This document shows, piece by piece, positions 57,031-64,000 of a stretch of 64,000 bases of DNA. Position 1 is the first letter of the stretch. Every line of letters begins with the position of its first letter. Under the pieces are notes generated by a model. The model saw only the letters and a program-made list of their open reading frames with translations, was not told the DNA's origin and searched no databases. A program made the translations under genes and the position numbers. Source of the DNA: Kitasatospora cineracea (GTDB lineage Bacteria > Actinomycetota > Actinomycetes > Streptomycetales > Streptomycetaceae); assembly GCF_003751605.1 (NCBI RefSeq), contig NZ_RJVJ01000002.1, positions 1,429,001 to 1,493,000 of the forward strand, in the 5' to 3' direction.

Positions 57031-58170
57031 ATGACCGACGCTTTGAACCGCCTCAGCGAAGAAGGCGTGGCGATCTGGCTCGACGACCTGAGCCGGGAGC
57101 GCCTGAACTCCGGCAACCTGGCCGAGCTGGTGCAGGAGAAGCACGTCGTCGGCGTCACCACCAACCCGACCATCTTCCAGAAGGCCATCGGCAGCGGCAG
57201 CGCCGCCTACGACGGCCAGCTGACCGACCTCGCGGTCCGCGAGGTCACCACCGAGGAGGCGATCCGCATGATCACCACCTCCGACGTGCGCGACGCCGCC
57301 GACGTGCTGCGCCCCGTGTACGACGCCTCCAACGGCCGCGACGGCCGGGTCTCCATCGAGGTCGACCCGCGCCTGGCCCACCGCACCGACGCCACCGTCG
57401 CCGAGGCCAAGCAGCTGTGGTGGCTGGTCGACCGCCCCAACGTGCTGATCAAGATCCCCGCCACCATGGGCGGCCTGCCCGCGATCAGCCAGGTCCTGGC
57501 CAGGGGCATCAGCGTCAACGTCACGCTGATCTTCTCGCTGGAGCGCTACAAGGCCGTCATCGACGCCCACCTGACCGGCCTGGAGCAGGCCAAGGCCGCC
57601 GGCCTCGACCTCTCCCAGATCGAGTCCGTCGCCTCGTTCTTCGTCTCCCGCGTGGACACCGAGATCGACAAGCGCCTGGACGCGGTCGGCACCCCCGAGG
57701 CCAAGGAGCTGCGCTCCAAGGCCGCCGTCGCCAACGCCCGCCTCGCCTACCAGGCGTACGAGGAGGTCTACGGCTCGGTGGACGGCGCCAAGCCCGCCTC
57801 CGCGCGCTGGGCGGCCCTGGAGGCGGCCGGCGCCAAGCCGCAGCGCCCGCTGTGGGCGTCCACCGGCGTCAAGGACCCGAACCTGCCGGACACCCTCTAC
57901 GTGACCGAGCTGGTCGCCCCGGGCACCGTCAACACCATGCCCGAGGCCACCCTGGACGCCACCGACGACCACGGCCCGGTCACCGGCGACACCATCACCC
58001 CGAACTACGCCGACGCCAAGGCCGTGCTCGACGCGGTCGCCGCCGCGGGCGTGGACTACGACGACGTGGTCCAGGTCCTGGAGGACGAGGGCGTCAGCAA
58101 GTTCGAGGCCTCCTGGACCGAGCTGCTCGACACCGTCACCGCGGCGCTCGAAGCGCACGGCAAGAACTGA
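57031..58170 (+). CDS. tal: Transaldolase
   Basis: A 379-residue aldolase of the pentose-phosphate pathway, the longer actinobacterial type. The Schiff-base lysine is in NVLIKIPAT, and VTTNPTIFQKAI and SVNVTLIFSLERY are family landmarks. It moves dihydroxyacetone units between sugar phosphates. ATG 57031 follows GAAGAGGGA. It lies 96 bp after tkt and 44 bp before zwf. Confidence 0.96.
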   Translation: MTDALNRLSEEGVAIWLDDLSRERLNSGNLAELVQEKHVVGVTTNPTIFQKAIGSGSAAYDGQLTDLAVREVTTEEAIRMITTSDVRDAADVLRPVYDASNGRDGRVSIEVDPRLAHRTDATVAEAKQLWWLVDRPNVLIKIPATMGGLPAISQVLARGISVNVTLIFSLERYKAVIDAHLTGLEQAKAAGLDLSQIESVASFFVSRVDTEIDKRLDAVGTPEAKELRSKAAVANARLAYQAYEEVYGSVDGAKPASARWAALEAAGAKPQRPLWASTGVKDPNLPDTLYVTELVAPGTVNTMPEATLDATDDHGPVTGDTITPNYADAKAVLDAVAAAGVDYDDVVQVLEDEGVSKFEASWTELLDTVTAALEAHGKN

Positions 58171-58214
58171 CACCTGCTCACGGAACCGACGCACGGAAAG
58201 CGGAGCACACCACA

Positions 58215-59801
58215 GTGAGCAACACCCAGCCGTACCCGGATGTGGAGGGCACGGAGCCGGCCGCGGGAGACACCCCGGACCGGCCCGTCAACCCGCTGCG
58301 CGACCCCGCCGACCGGCGGCTGCCGAGGATCGCCGGGCCGTCCGGCCTGGTGATCTTCGGCGTCACCGGCGACCTGTCGCGCAAGAAGCTGATGCCGGCG
58401 GTCTACGACCTCGCCAACCGCGGCCTGCTGCCGCCGGGCTTCTCGCTCGTCGGGTTCGCCCGCCGCGAGTGGGAGGACGAGGACTTCGCCAACGAGGTGC
58501 ACGACGCCGTCAAGGAGCACGCCCGCACGCCCTTCCGCGAGGAGGTCTGGGAGCAGCTCGCCAAGGGCATGCGCTTCGTCCAGGGCGACTTCGGCGACGA
58601 CGAGGCGTTCGACACCCTGCGCCGCACGATCGAGGACCTCGACCAGGCGCAGGGCACCAGCGGCAACTTCGCGTTCTACCTGTCGGTGCCGCCGAAGTTC
58701 TTCCCGACCGTGGTCCAGCAGCTCAAGAAGCACGGACTGACCGACCCGGCGCCGGGCTCCTGGCGCCGGGCGGTGATCGAGAAGCCGTTCGGCCACGACC
58801 TGGCCAGCGCCCAGGAGTTGAACCGGATCGTCCACGAGGTCTTCCCCCGTGACGAGGTCTTCCGGATCGACCACTACCTGGGCAAGGAGACCGTCCAGAA
58901 CATCCTGGCGCTGCGCTTCGCCAACCAGATGTTCGAGCCGATCTGGAACCGGTCGTACGTCGACCACGTGCAGATCACCATGGCCGAGGACATCGGCATC
59001 GGCGGCCGGGCCGGCTACTACGACGGCATCGGCTCCGCCCGTGACGTCATCCAGAACCACCTGCTCCAGCTGATGGCGCTGACCGCCATCGAGGAGCCGG
59101 CGTCCTTCCACCCGAAGGCGCTGGTCGCCGAGAAGCTGAAGGTGCTCAGCGCCGTCAAGCTGCCCGCCGACCTGGGCGCGCACACCGTGCGCGGCCAGTA
59201 CGCGGCGGGCTGGCAGGGCGGCGAGGAGGTGCTCGGCTACCTGGACGAGGACGGCATCAACCCCGAGTCCAAGACCGACACCTACGCCGCCATCAAGCTG
59301 GAGATCAACAACCGGCGCTGGGCGGGCGTCCCGTTCTACCTGCGCACCGGCAAGCGGCTGGGCCGCCGGGTCACCGAGATCGCGGTGGTCTTCCAGCGCG
59401 CCCCGTACCTGCCGTTCGACTCCTACGCCACCGAGGAGCTCGGCCAGAACGCCCTGGTGATCCGCGTCCAGCCGGACGAGGGCGTCACCGTGCGGTTCGG
59501 CTCGAAGGTCCCCGGCACCGCGCTGGAGGTCCGCGACGTCACGATGGACTTCGCCTACGGCGAGTCCTTCACCGAGTCCAGCCCCGAGGCGTACGAGCGC
59601 CTCATCCTGGACGTCCTGCTCGGCGACGCGAACCTCTTCCCGCGGCACCAGGAGGTCGAGCTGTCCTGGCAGATCCTCGACCCGATCGAGCAGTACTGGG
59701 ACGCCAACGGCAAGCCCGCGCAGTACCCGGCCGGCACCTGGGGCCCGGCCGAGGCGGACGAGATGCTCGCACGAGACGGCAGGAGCTGGCGCCGGCCATG
59801 A
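58215..59801 (+). CDS. zwf: Glucose-6-phosphate dehydrogenase
   Basis: A 528-residue enzyme of normal length that commits glucose-6-phosphate to the oxidative branch and produces NADPH. Nucleotide motif GVTGDLSRKK, substrate motif RIDHYLGKE and EKPFGHDL are all present. GTG 58215. It overlaps opcA at ATGA, consistent with OpcA acting on this enzyme. The first 40 residues are an actinobacterial extension. Confidence 0.96.
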   Translation: MSNTQPYPDVEGTEPAAGDTPDRPVNPLRDPADRRLPRIAGPSGLVIFGVTGDLSRKKLMPAVYDLANRGLLPPGFSLVGFARREWEDEDFANEVHDAVKEHARTPFREEVWEQLAKGMRFVQGDFGDDEAFDTLRRTIEDLDQAQGTSGNFAFYLSVPPKFFPTVVQQLKKHGLTDPAPGSWRRAVIEKPFGHDLASAQELNRIVHEVFPRDEVFRIDHYLGKETVQNILALRFANQMFEPIWNRSYVDHVQITMAEDIGIGGRAGYYDGIGSARDVIQNHLLQLMALTAIEEPASFHPKALVAEKLKVLSAVKLPADLGAHTVRGQYAAGWQGGEEVLGYLDEDGINPESKTDTYAAIKLEINNRRWAGVPFYLRTGKRLGRRVTEIAVVFQRAPYLPFDSYATEELGQNALVIRVQPDEGVTVRFGSKVPGTALEVRDVTMDFAYGESFTESSPEAYERLILDVLLGDANLFPRHQEVELSWQILDPIEQYWDANGKPAQYPAGTWGPAEADEMLARDGRSWRRP

Positions 59802-60925
59802 AGATCGACCTGACGGACACCACGTCCAGCAAGATCAACGCGACCATGATGGACGCCCGCCGGGCCAGCGGCTCGACCGCCGCCGGCATGGTGCTGACCC
59901 TGGTCATCGTGACCGACGAGGGCAGCGCCTACGACGCCCTCAAGGCCGCCAACGACGCCTCCCGCGAACACCCCTCGCGCATCCTGGCCGTCATCAAGCG
60001 GGCCGGCCGCTCGCCCCGCGCCCGGGCCGAGACCCGGCTCGACGCGGAGATCCTGGTCGGCACCGAGGCGGGCAGCGGCGAAACGGTCGTCCTGCGGATG
60101 CACGGCGAACTCGCCGCGCACGCCCAGTCGGTGGTGCTGCCGCTGCTGCTGCCGGACGCCCCCGTGGTGGTCTGGTGGCCGGACAACGCGCCGCTCAACC
60201 CCGCCCAGGACCCGCTGGGTGCGCTCGCCCAGCGCCGGATCACCGACGCGGTGACCGCCGAGTCCCCGGTCGGCCAGCTCGCCCAGCGGGCGGCCGGCTA
60301 CACCCCCGGCGACACCGACCTCGCCTGGACCAGGATCACCGGCTGGCGCTCCATGCTGGCCGCCGCCCTGGACCAGCGCGACGTCGAGATCACCGGCGCG
60401 GTGGTCGAGGGCGAGTCGTACAACCCCAGCGTCGAACTGCTCGGCCTGTGGCTGCACAACCGCCTGCGCGTCCAGGTCGAGCGGGTCGTCACCGGCGGCC
60501 CCGGCATCACCGCCGTCCGGCTGCGCACCAAGGAGGGCGACATCACCCTCGACCGCCCCGACGGCCTGCTCGGCACGCTCTGCATGCCCGGCGCGCCCGA
60601 CCGGATGGTCGCGCTCAAGCGCCGCGACACCGCCGAGCTGATCGCCGAGGAACTGCGCCGCCTCGACCCCGACGACATCTACGCCGCCGCCGTCCGCACC
60701 CCGGTCGACCGGCTGCGCGAGCGGATCGCCGGCGTCGAGCACGCGGGCCCCGGCGGCACCGTGGAGGCTTCGGCCCCCGCGGCCGCGGAGCCGGAGGCCA
60801 AGGTCGTCGAGTCCGCCGTCGCCGCCCCGGCCCGGGTCACCGCCAAGCTGCCGAAGAAGGCCGCCCCGGCGGCGAAGAAGGCCACCGCCAAGAAGGCCGC
60901 CCCGCGCAAGCGGAGCGGCCAGTGA
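59798..60925 (+). CDS. opcA: OpcA, glucose-6-phosphate dehydrogenase assembly protein
   Basis: A 375-residue protein of the OpcA/G6PD-assembly family (LVIVTDEG, VLPLLLPDAPVVVWWP, GWRSMLAAALDQRDV). It activates or stabilises G6PDH. The C-terminal 60 residues are a Lys/Ala/Pro-rich tail (KKAAPAAKKATAKKA), histone H1-like, absent from shorter homologues. Overlaps zwf and pgl, so the three are translated together. Confidence 0.94.
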   Translation: MKIDLTDTTSSKINATMMDARRASGSTAAGMVLTLVIVTDEGSAYDALKAANDASREHPSRILAVIKRAGRSPRARAETRLDAEILVGTEAGSGETVVLRMHGELAAHAQSVVLPLLLPDAPVVVWWPDNAPLNPAQDPLGALAQRRITDAVTAESPVGQLAQRAAGYTPGDTDLAWTRITGWRSMLAAALDQRDVEITGAVVEGESYNPSVELLGLWLHNRLRVQVERVVTGGPGITAVRLRTKEGDITLDRPDGLLGTLCMPGAPDRMVALKRRDTAELIAEELRRLDPDDIYAAAVRTPVDRLRERIAGVEHAGPGGTVEASAPAAAEPEAKVVESAVAAPARVTAKLPKKAAPAAKKATAKKAAPRKRSGQ

Positions 60926-61662
60926 GCACCGAACGGGTCCTGGTCCACCGGGACGCCGCGCTGCTCGCCCAGGCGGCCGCCGCCCGGCTGCTCACCGCCC
61001 TGGCCGACGCCCAGGCCGCCCGCGGCACCGCCCACCTGGTGCTCACCGGCGGCCGCAACGGCAACGCCCTGCTCGCCGCGCTCGCCGCCCACCCGGCGCG
61101 CGACGCGGTGGACTGGGCGCACGTCGACCTGTGGTGGGGCGACGAGCGCTACCTGCCGGCCGGCGACCCGGAGCGCAACGCGGTGCAGGCCGCCGCGTTC
61201 CTGGACGCCGTCCGGCCGCTCGGCGCCCGGGTGCACGAGATGCCCCCGGCCGACGGCGGCACCCCCGCCGAGGACGCCGCCGAACAGTACGCCGCCGAGC
61301 TGGCCGCGGCCGCCGCCCCCGGCGAACGGCTGCCGCTCTTCGACGTCCTGCTGCTCGGCGTCGGCCCCGACGCGCACGTCGCCTCGCTCTTCCCCGGCCA
61401 CCCCGGGGTCGAGCGGACCGACGGCACCGTCATCGCCGTCCACGACTCCCCCAAGCCCCCGCCCACCCGCCTCTCCCTCACCCTCCCCGCCCTGCACCAC
61501 GCCCGCCAGGTGTGGCTGCTGGCCGCCGGCCCCGACAAGGCCGACGCGGTCGCCCTGGCCCGCACCGCCCCGGGAGCCGCCACGGCCCCGGCCGGCGCGG
61601 TCACCGGCACCGAGCGGACGCTGTGGCTGCTGGACGAGGCGGCGGCGGGCAAGCCCGCCTGA
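60922..61662 (+). CDS. pgl: 6-phosphogluconolactonase
   Basis: A 246-residue enzyme that opens 6-phosphogluconolactone after G6PDH. Family motifs: VLTGGRNGNALLAAL, VDLWWGDERYLP and GVGPDAHVASLFPGHP (the usual GPDGH reads GPDAH). GTG 60922 overlaps the opcA stop. Last gene of the operon; a strong stem-loop follows. Confidence 0.95.
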   Translation: MSTERVLVHRDAALLAQAAAARLLTALADAQAARGTAHLVLTGGRNGNALLAALAAHPARDAVDWAHVDLWWGDERYLPAGDPERNAVQAAAFLDAVRPLGARVHEMPPADGGTPAEDAAEQYAAELAAAAAPGERLPLFDVLLLGVGPDAHVASLFPGHPGVERTDGTVIAVHDSPKPPPTRLSLTLPALHHARQVWLLAAGPDKADAVALARTAPGAATAPAGAVTGTERTLWLLDEAAAGKPA

Positions 61663-61672
61663 GTCCGCACGC

Positions 61673-61715
61673 CGCACGAGGCCCGGCCCGGTTCTCCCGG
61701 ACCGGGCCTCGTGCG
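61673..61715 (+). terminator. Terminator of the pentose-phosphate operon
   Basis: A 19-bp stem with one mismatch (61673-61691 and 61697-61715, arm CGCACGAGGCCCGG) and a 5-base loop, 11 bp after the pgl stop. Confidence 0.75.
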
Positions 61716-61733
61716 TCCTGCTACAACTCTGCT

Positions 61734-63350
61734 GTGGGAACGGAGAACAGCATCACCGGCGGCACCTTCGCGGCCGGCGTCCTGCAGGTCGGCTCGCTCA
61801 GCCTGGACAAGCCCGCCACCCGGCCGTCCGGACTGCCCCCGCGCGGGCTCTTCGTCGGCCGCGAACCGCTGCTCGCCGACCTGGTCACCGGACTCGCCGC
61901 CGGCGGGGGCCCACTGCTGGTCTCCGCACTCGCCGGCCTCGGCGGCATCGGCAAGACCGCCCTCGCCGTCGAAGCCGCCCACCGCACCCGGCATCTCTTC
62001 CCCGGCGGGATCCTCTTCGTCGACCTGCGCGGTTACGACGAGCACCCCGTCACCCCCGAGCAGGCCCTCGACACCCTGCTGCGCGCCCTCGGCGAGGACC
62101 TCCCGCCCGAGGACCCGGCCGCCAAGCAGCACCGCTACCGCACCCTGCTTGCCGCCGCCGACGGCCCGCTGCTGCTGATCGCCGACAACGCCTCCTCCCC
62201 CGCCCAGGTCACCCCGCTGCTGCCCGGCGACCCCCGCCACCACGTCCTGGTCACCAGCCGCCACGTCCTCTCCGACCGCACCCTCACCCCGCACCACTTC
62301 AGGGTCGGCACTCTGGACGAGGAGGAATCCCTCGTCCTGCTCGCCGAGTTGGCCGGCTGCCCCGACCCCGCCTTCGCCGACATCGCCCGACTCTGCGGCC
62401 ACCTCCCGCTCGCTCTCCGGGTGGCCGGCGCCCTGCTCACCGACCGCACCCCCGCCGAACTCGCCACCGACCTCACTGACACCCGCGAACGCCTCACCGA
62501 ACTCGACTACGGCCCCGACCTGACCGTCCGCACCGCCTTCGACCTCTCCCACCAGCGTCTCGCCCCCGCCGAGGCCCGCCTCTTCGCCCTCCTCGGCCGG
62601 CACCCCGGCCCGGACCTGGCCCTGGACGCCGTCACCGCCCTCGCCGATCTCCCCGAGCGCGAGACCCTGAGCCTGCTGCGCTCCCTGTCCCGCGCCCACC
62701 TGGTCGAGGCCGCCGACCGCCGCTACCGCTTGCACGACCTGGTCAAGCTGTACGCCGCCGAACAGCCTGCGGACGACGCCGAGCAGGCCGTGGTCCGGCT
62801 GGCGCGCTTCTACGCCGCGATGGCCGCCACCATCGAACCGAACTTGCGGGCCCGCGGGGAGTGGATCTCCGCCGAGGGCGAGAACGTCTTCGCCACACAC
62901 CATGTCGTCGGATTCGAAGTCGATCCCCACGTCTCCGCCGCACTGAACGACGGCATCACGTGGTACCTGCTGCAGAGCGCGGTCTTCCGAGCCATCGCGG
63001 CCGGGAACGTCGGGGCCGCCCGGGGCCGTGCCCCACACCGTGAGGACCTCACCGAAATGATCCGAATCGAATCGGTCGACGATCTGTTCACCAGCTCCGC
63101 CGCCCTGCCCCGCGGTCCCGAGTTGAGCAGGCTGCTCATACTGCTGAAGGAACTGACCGTCAACGCCGCCCAACCCGAGCTGACTCCGGACGTGCTGCCC
63201 GAGTACCTCCGTCTGCTCTCCTCTGGTCTCTCCCGCTTCCGGGCCGGCGCCGAGCAGATGGGCGGCCTGCTCGGCCCGCAGGAGGCGGAGCTCCGCGAGT
63301 TGGAAGAGCAGTTGACCGACACGGCGAAGGGCGCCACCGGTGGCCGGTGA
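61734..63350 (+). CDS. NB-ARC (STAND) ATPase without TPR repeats
   Basis: A 538-residue signalling ATPase. A short N-terminal tag (NSITGGTFAAGVLQVGSLSL), common before actinomycete NB-ARC domains, precedes the nucleotide domain (about 40-310): P-loop GLGGIGKTAL, Walker B LLLIADNA, VTSRH, GHLPLALRVAG and an MHD-like LHDLVKLYA. Such switches gate transcription, metabolism or defence. The C-terminal part (about 360-538) has no TPR or WD repeats and reads as a unique helical domain with more AT-rich codons from about 62860, suggesting a grafted effector or sensor. GTG 61734 has TACAAC upstream without a ribosome-binding site. Confidence 0.82.
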   Translation: MGTENSITGGTFAAGVLQVGSLSLDKPATRPSGLPPRGLFVGREPLLADLVTGLAAGGGPLLVSALAGLGGIGKTALAVEAAHRTRHLFPGGILFVDLRGYDEHPVTPEQALDTLLRALGEDLPPEDPAAKQHRYRTLLAAADGPLLLIADNASSPAQVTPLLPGDPRHHVLVTSRHVLSDRTLTPHHFRVGTLDEEESLVLLAELAGCPDPAFADIARLCGHLPLALRVAGALLTDRTPAELATDLTDTRERLTELDYGPDLTVRTAFDLSHQRLAPAEARLFALLGRHPGPDLALDAVTALADLPERETLSLLRSLSRAHLVEAADRRYRLHDLVKLYAAEQPADDAEQAVVRLARFYAAMAATIEPNLRARGEWISAEGENVFATHHVVGFEVDPHVSAALNDGITWYLLQSAVFRAIAAGNVGAARGRAPHREDLTEMIRIESVDDLFTSSAALPRGPELSRLLILLKELTVNAAQPELTPDVLPEYLRLLSSGLSRFRAGAEQMGGLLGPQEAELRELEEQLTDTAKGATGGR

Positions 63351-63359
63351 CGCCCTTCG
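63325..63359. terminator. Bidirectional terminator spanning the NB-ARC stop codon
   Basis: A stem of about 15 pairs with one mismatch (63325-63340 and 63344-63359, arm CGAAGGGCG) and a 3-base loop. The TGA stop of the NB-ARC gene (63348-63350) lies in the right arm. It also serves the convergent rbpA gene. Confidence 0.6.
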
Positions 63360-63375
63360 TGTGGTGCTGCCGCGC

Positions 63376-63711
63376 TCAGATCTCGCCGCGCAGCTTGGCC
63401 AGCGCCTCGGCGAGGATCGCCTCGCCGTCGGCGTCGGTGCGGCGCTCGCGGACGTAGGCGAGGTGGGTCTTGTAGGGCTCGTTGCGGGCCGGGGCGGGCG
63501 GGTTGTGCTCGTCCTGGCCGGCCGGGAAGCCGCAGCGCGGGCAGTCCCAGGTGTCCGGGATGGCCGCCTCGGCGGCGAAACTGGGGCGCGTCTCGTGCTT
63601 GTTGGCGCACCAGAAGGAGATGCGGTTGCGCGGGGCGGATTCACCGCGCTCCGCCTCGCCCATCGGGCCGGCGCCGACTCGGCTGCCTCGGATCGCGTTG
63701 CCACTTGCCAC
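63376..63711 (-). CDS. rbpA: RNA polymerase-binding protein of the RbpA family
   Basis: A 111-residue actinobacterial transcription factor that binds the principal sigma factor and RNA polymerase and helps open complexes form. The zinc site is C35, H39, C57 and C60 (FWCANKHET, WDCPRCGFP). The sigma-interacting C-terminal helix (AILAEALAKLRGEI) and the basic linker (KTHLAYVRERRTDADG) are present. GTG 63711. Streptomyces may carry two paralogues (RbpA, RbpB), so which one this is remains open. Divergent from none; secG follows upstream on the same strand. Confidence 0.9.
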   Translation of the reverse strand: MASGNAIRGSRVGAGPMGEAERGESAPRNRISFWCANKHETRPSFAAEAAIPDTWDCPRCGFPAGQDEHNPPAPARNEPYKTHLAYVRERRTDADGEAILAEALAKLRGEI

Positions 63712-63825
63712 GGTCTGACTCCCTGCGTGCTGGTGCCGTCCGGCCGCGGCTGGGCGGACGGTGGCGAAGTCGTCCTAGTGTAAGCGCGAGTTAAGCCGGC
63801 GCCACCATCACCCGGCGACTTCCTG

Positions 63826-64000
63826 TCAGTTGTTCTTGAGCAGCAGCCCGAGCACCACGATGCAGGCGAACCACGCGATCCCGAGGATCACGGTGATGCG
63901 GTCGAGGTTGCGCTCGGCCACCGCGGAGCCGCCACCGGTCGAGGCCGCGCCGCCGCCGAACATGTCGGACAGGCCGCCGCCCTTGCCCTTGTGAAGCAGA
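63826..64000 (-). CDS. secG: Preprotein translocase subunit SecG, 3' part
   Basis: The last 57 residues plus stop, cut by the window edge and too short for a stand-alone ORF call. Conceptual translation ends GIAWFACIVVLGLLLKNN: one membrane segment after LLHKGKGGGLSDMFGGG, the second half of the two-helix SecG. SecG aids protein export by SecYEG. The upstream part lies outside the window. It lies 115 bp upstream of rbpA in the same direction. Confidence 0.85.
   Translation of the reverse strand, partial: LLHKGKGGGLSDMFGGGAASTGGGSAVAERNLDRITVILGIAWFACIVVLGLLLKNN

Noticed and set aside
61734..63350. A defence island around the NB-ARC gene
   Set aside because: No other defence-type gene adjoins it; both sides are housekeeping genes.
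63712..63825. A SigR promoter upstream of rbpA
   Set aside because: No GGAAT-N18-GTT pattern was found in the rbpA-secG gap; only a lone TACACT-like hexamer is visible.
1..64000. tRNA, rRNA and CRISPR arrays
   Set aside because: All intergenic regions were read on both strands; no cloverleaf, rRNA-like stretch or regular repeat-spacer array was recognised.

Overview
The window is very GC-rich, uses GTG starts often, and carries actinomycete hallmark genes: an SsgA-like sporulation protein, RbpA, a BlaI/M56 pair, a two-domain TerD protein, and the gene order suf - ABC-2 exporter - ctaA - ctaB - tkt - tal - zwf - opcA - pgl - rbpA - secG. This points to a chromosomal segment of Streptomyces or a close relative such as Kitasatospora (inference from content; no search was run). 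No rRNA, tRNA, CRISPR array, intact transposase or prophage was seen.

Region 1 (1-18 kb) is dominated by a probable phosphonate-catabolism locus. It holds a class V aminotransferase, a natural fusion of a gamma-butyrobetaine-hydroxylase-type Fe(II)/2-oxoglutarate oxygenase with a PhnZ/TmpB-type HD-domain mixed-valent diiron oxygenase, a GntR/UTRA repressor divergent from a four-gene ABC importer of the 2-aminoethylphosphonate type, and an FAD oxidoreductase followed by a phosphonatase-like HAD hydrolase. Three separate transcription units of this locus (fusion gene, importer, flavoenzyme/hydrolase) carry the same operator in front of them, GTTG-N6-CAAC with a central TG. This ties the scattered genes into one regulon, probably under the GntR protein. 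The proposed logic is uptake of an N-substituted aminoethylphosphonate, then C-P cleavage by two routes: oxidative, inside the fusion protein, and hydrolytic, via flavoenzyme plus phosphonatase. Between these genes lie unrelated genes: SMI1/KNR4, a SpoIIE-like protein with degenerate catalytic motifs, RidA, a HAD phosphatase, an SMR transporter, MarR plus alpha/beta hydrolase, and a GH3 lipoprotein.

Region 2 (18-39 kb) is general accessory and housekeeping material. It contains a PNPOx-like protein, PAP2 phosphatase, BlaI/M56 pair behind a double BlaI box, a GAF regulator overlapping an SsgA-like gene tail to tail, a membrane-anchored Pro/Thr-rich protein, aminopeptidase N with a MITE-like element at its stop codon, a TerD-domain protein, proline catabolism (P5C dehydrogenase, proline dehydrogenase and a divergent PucR-family regulator with repeated operators), a Tat-exported PhoX/DUF839 protein behind a PHO box, two hypothetical proteins and an MFS exporter.

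Region 3 (39-64 kb) is core metabolism. The leftward SUF iron-sulfur assembly operon (sufR-sufB-sufD-Rieske-sufC-sufS-sufU-sufT) starts from a SufR-type palindrome that overlaps the sufR start codon. An ABC-2 exporter follows, then a sortase-anchored surface protein behind a DasR-type site, haem A and haem O synthesis genes (ctaA, ctaB) and the pentose-phosphate operon tkt-tal-zwf-opcA-pgl. An NB-ARC ATPase, rbpA and the 3' end of secG complete the window. Start codons were chosen by eye from ribosome-binding sites and family N-termini; operator, promoter and terminator calls are visual pattern matches.
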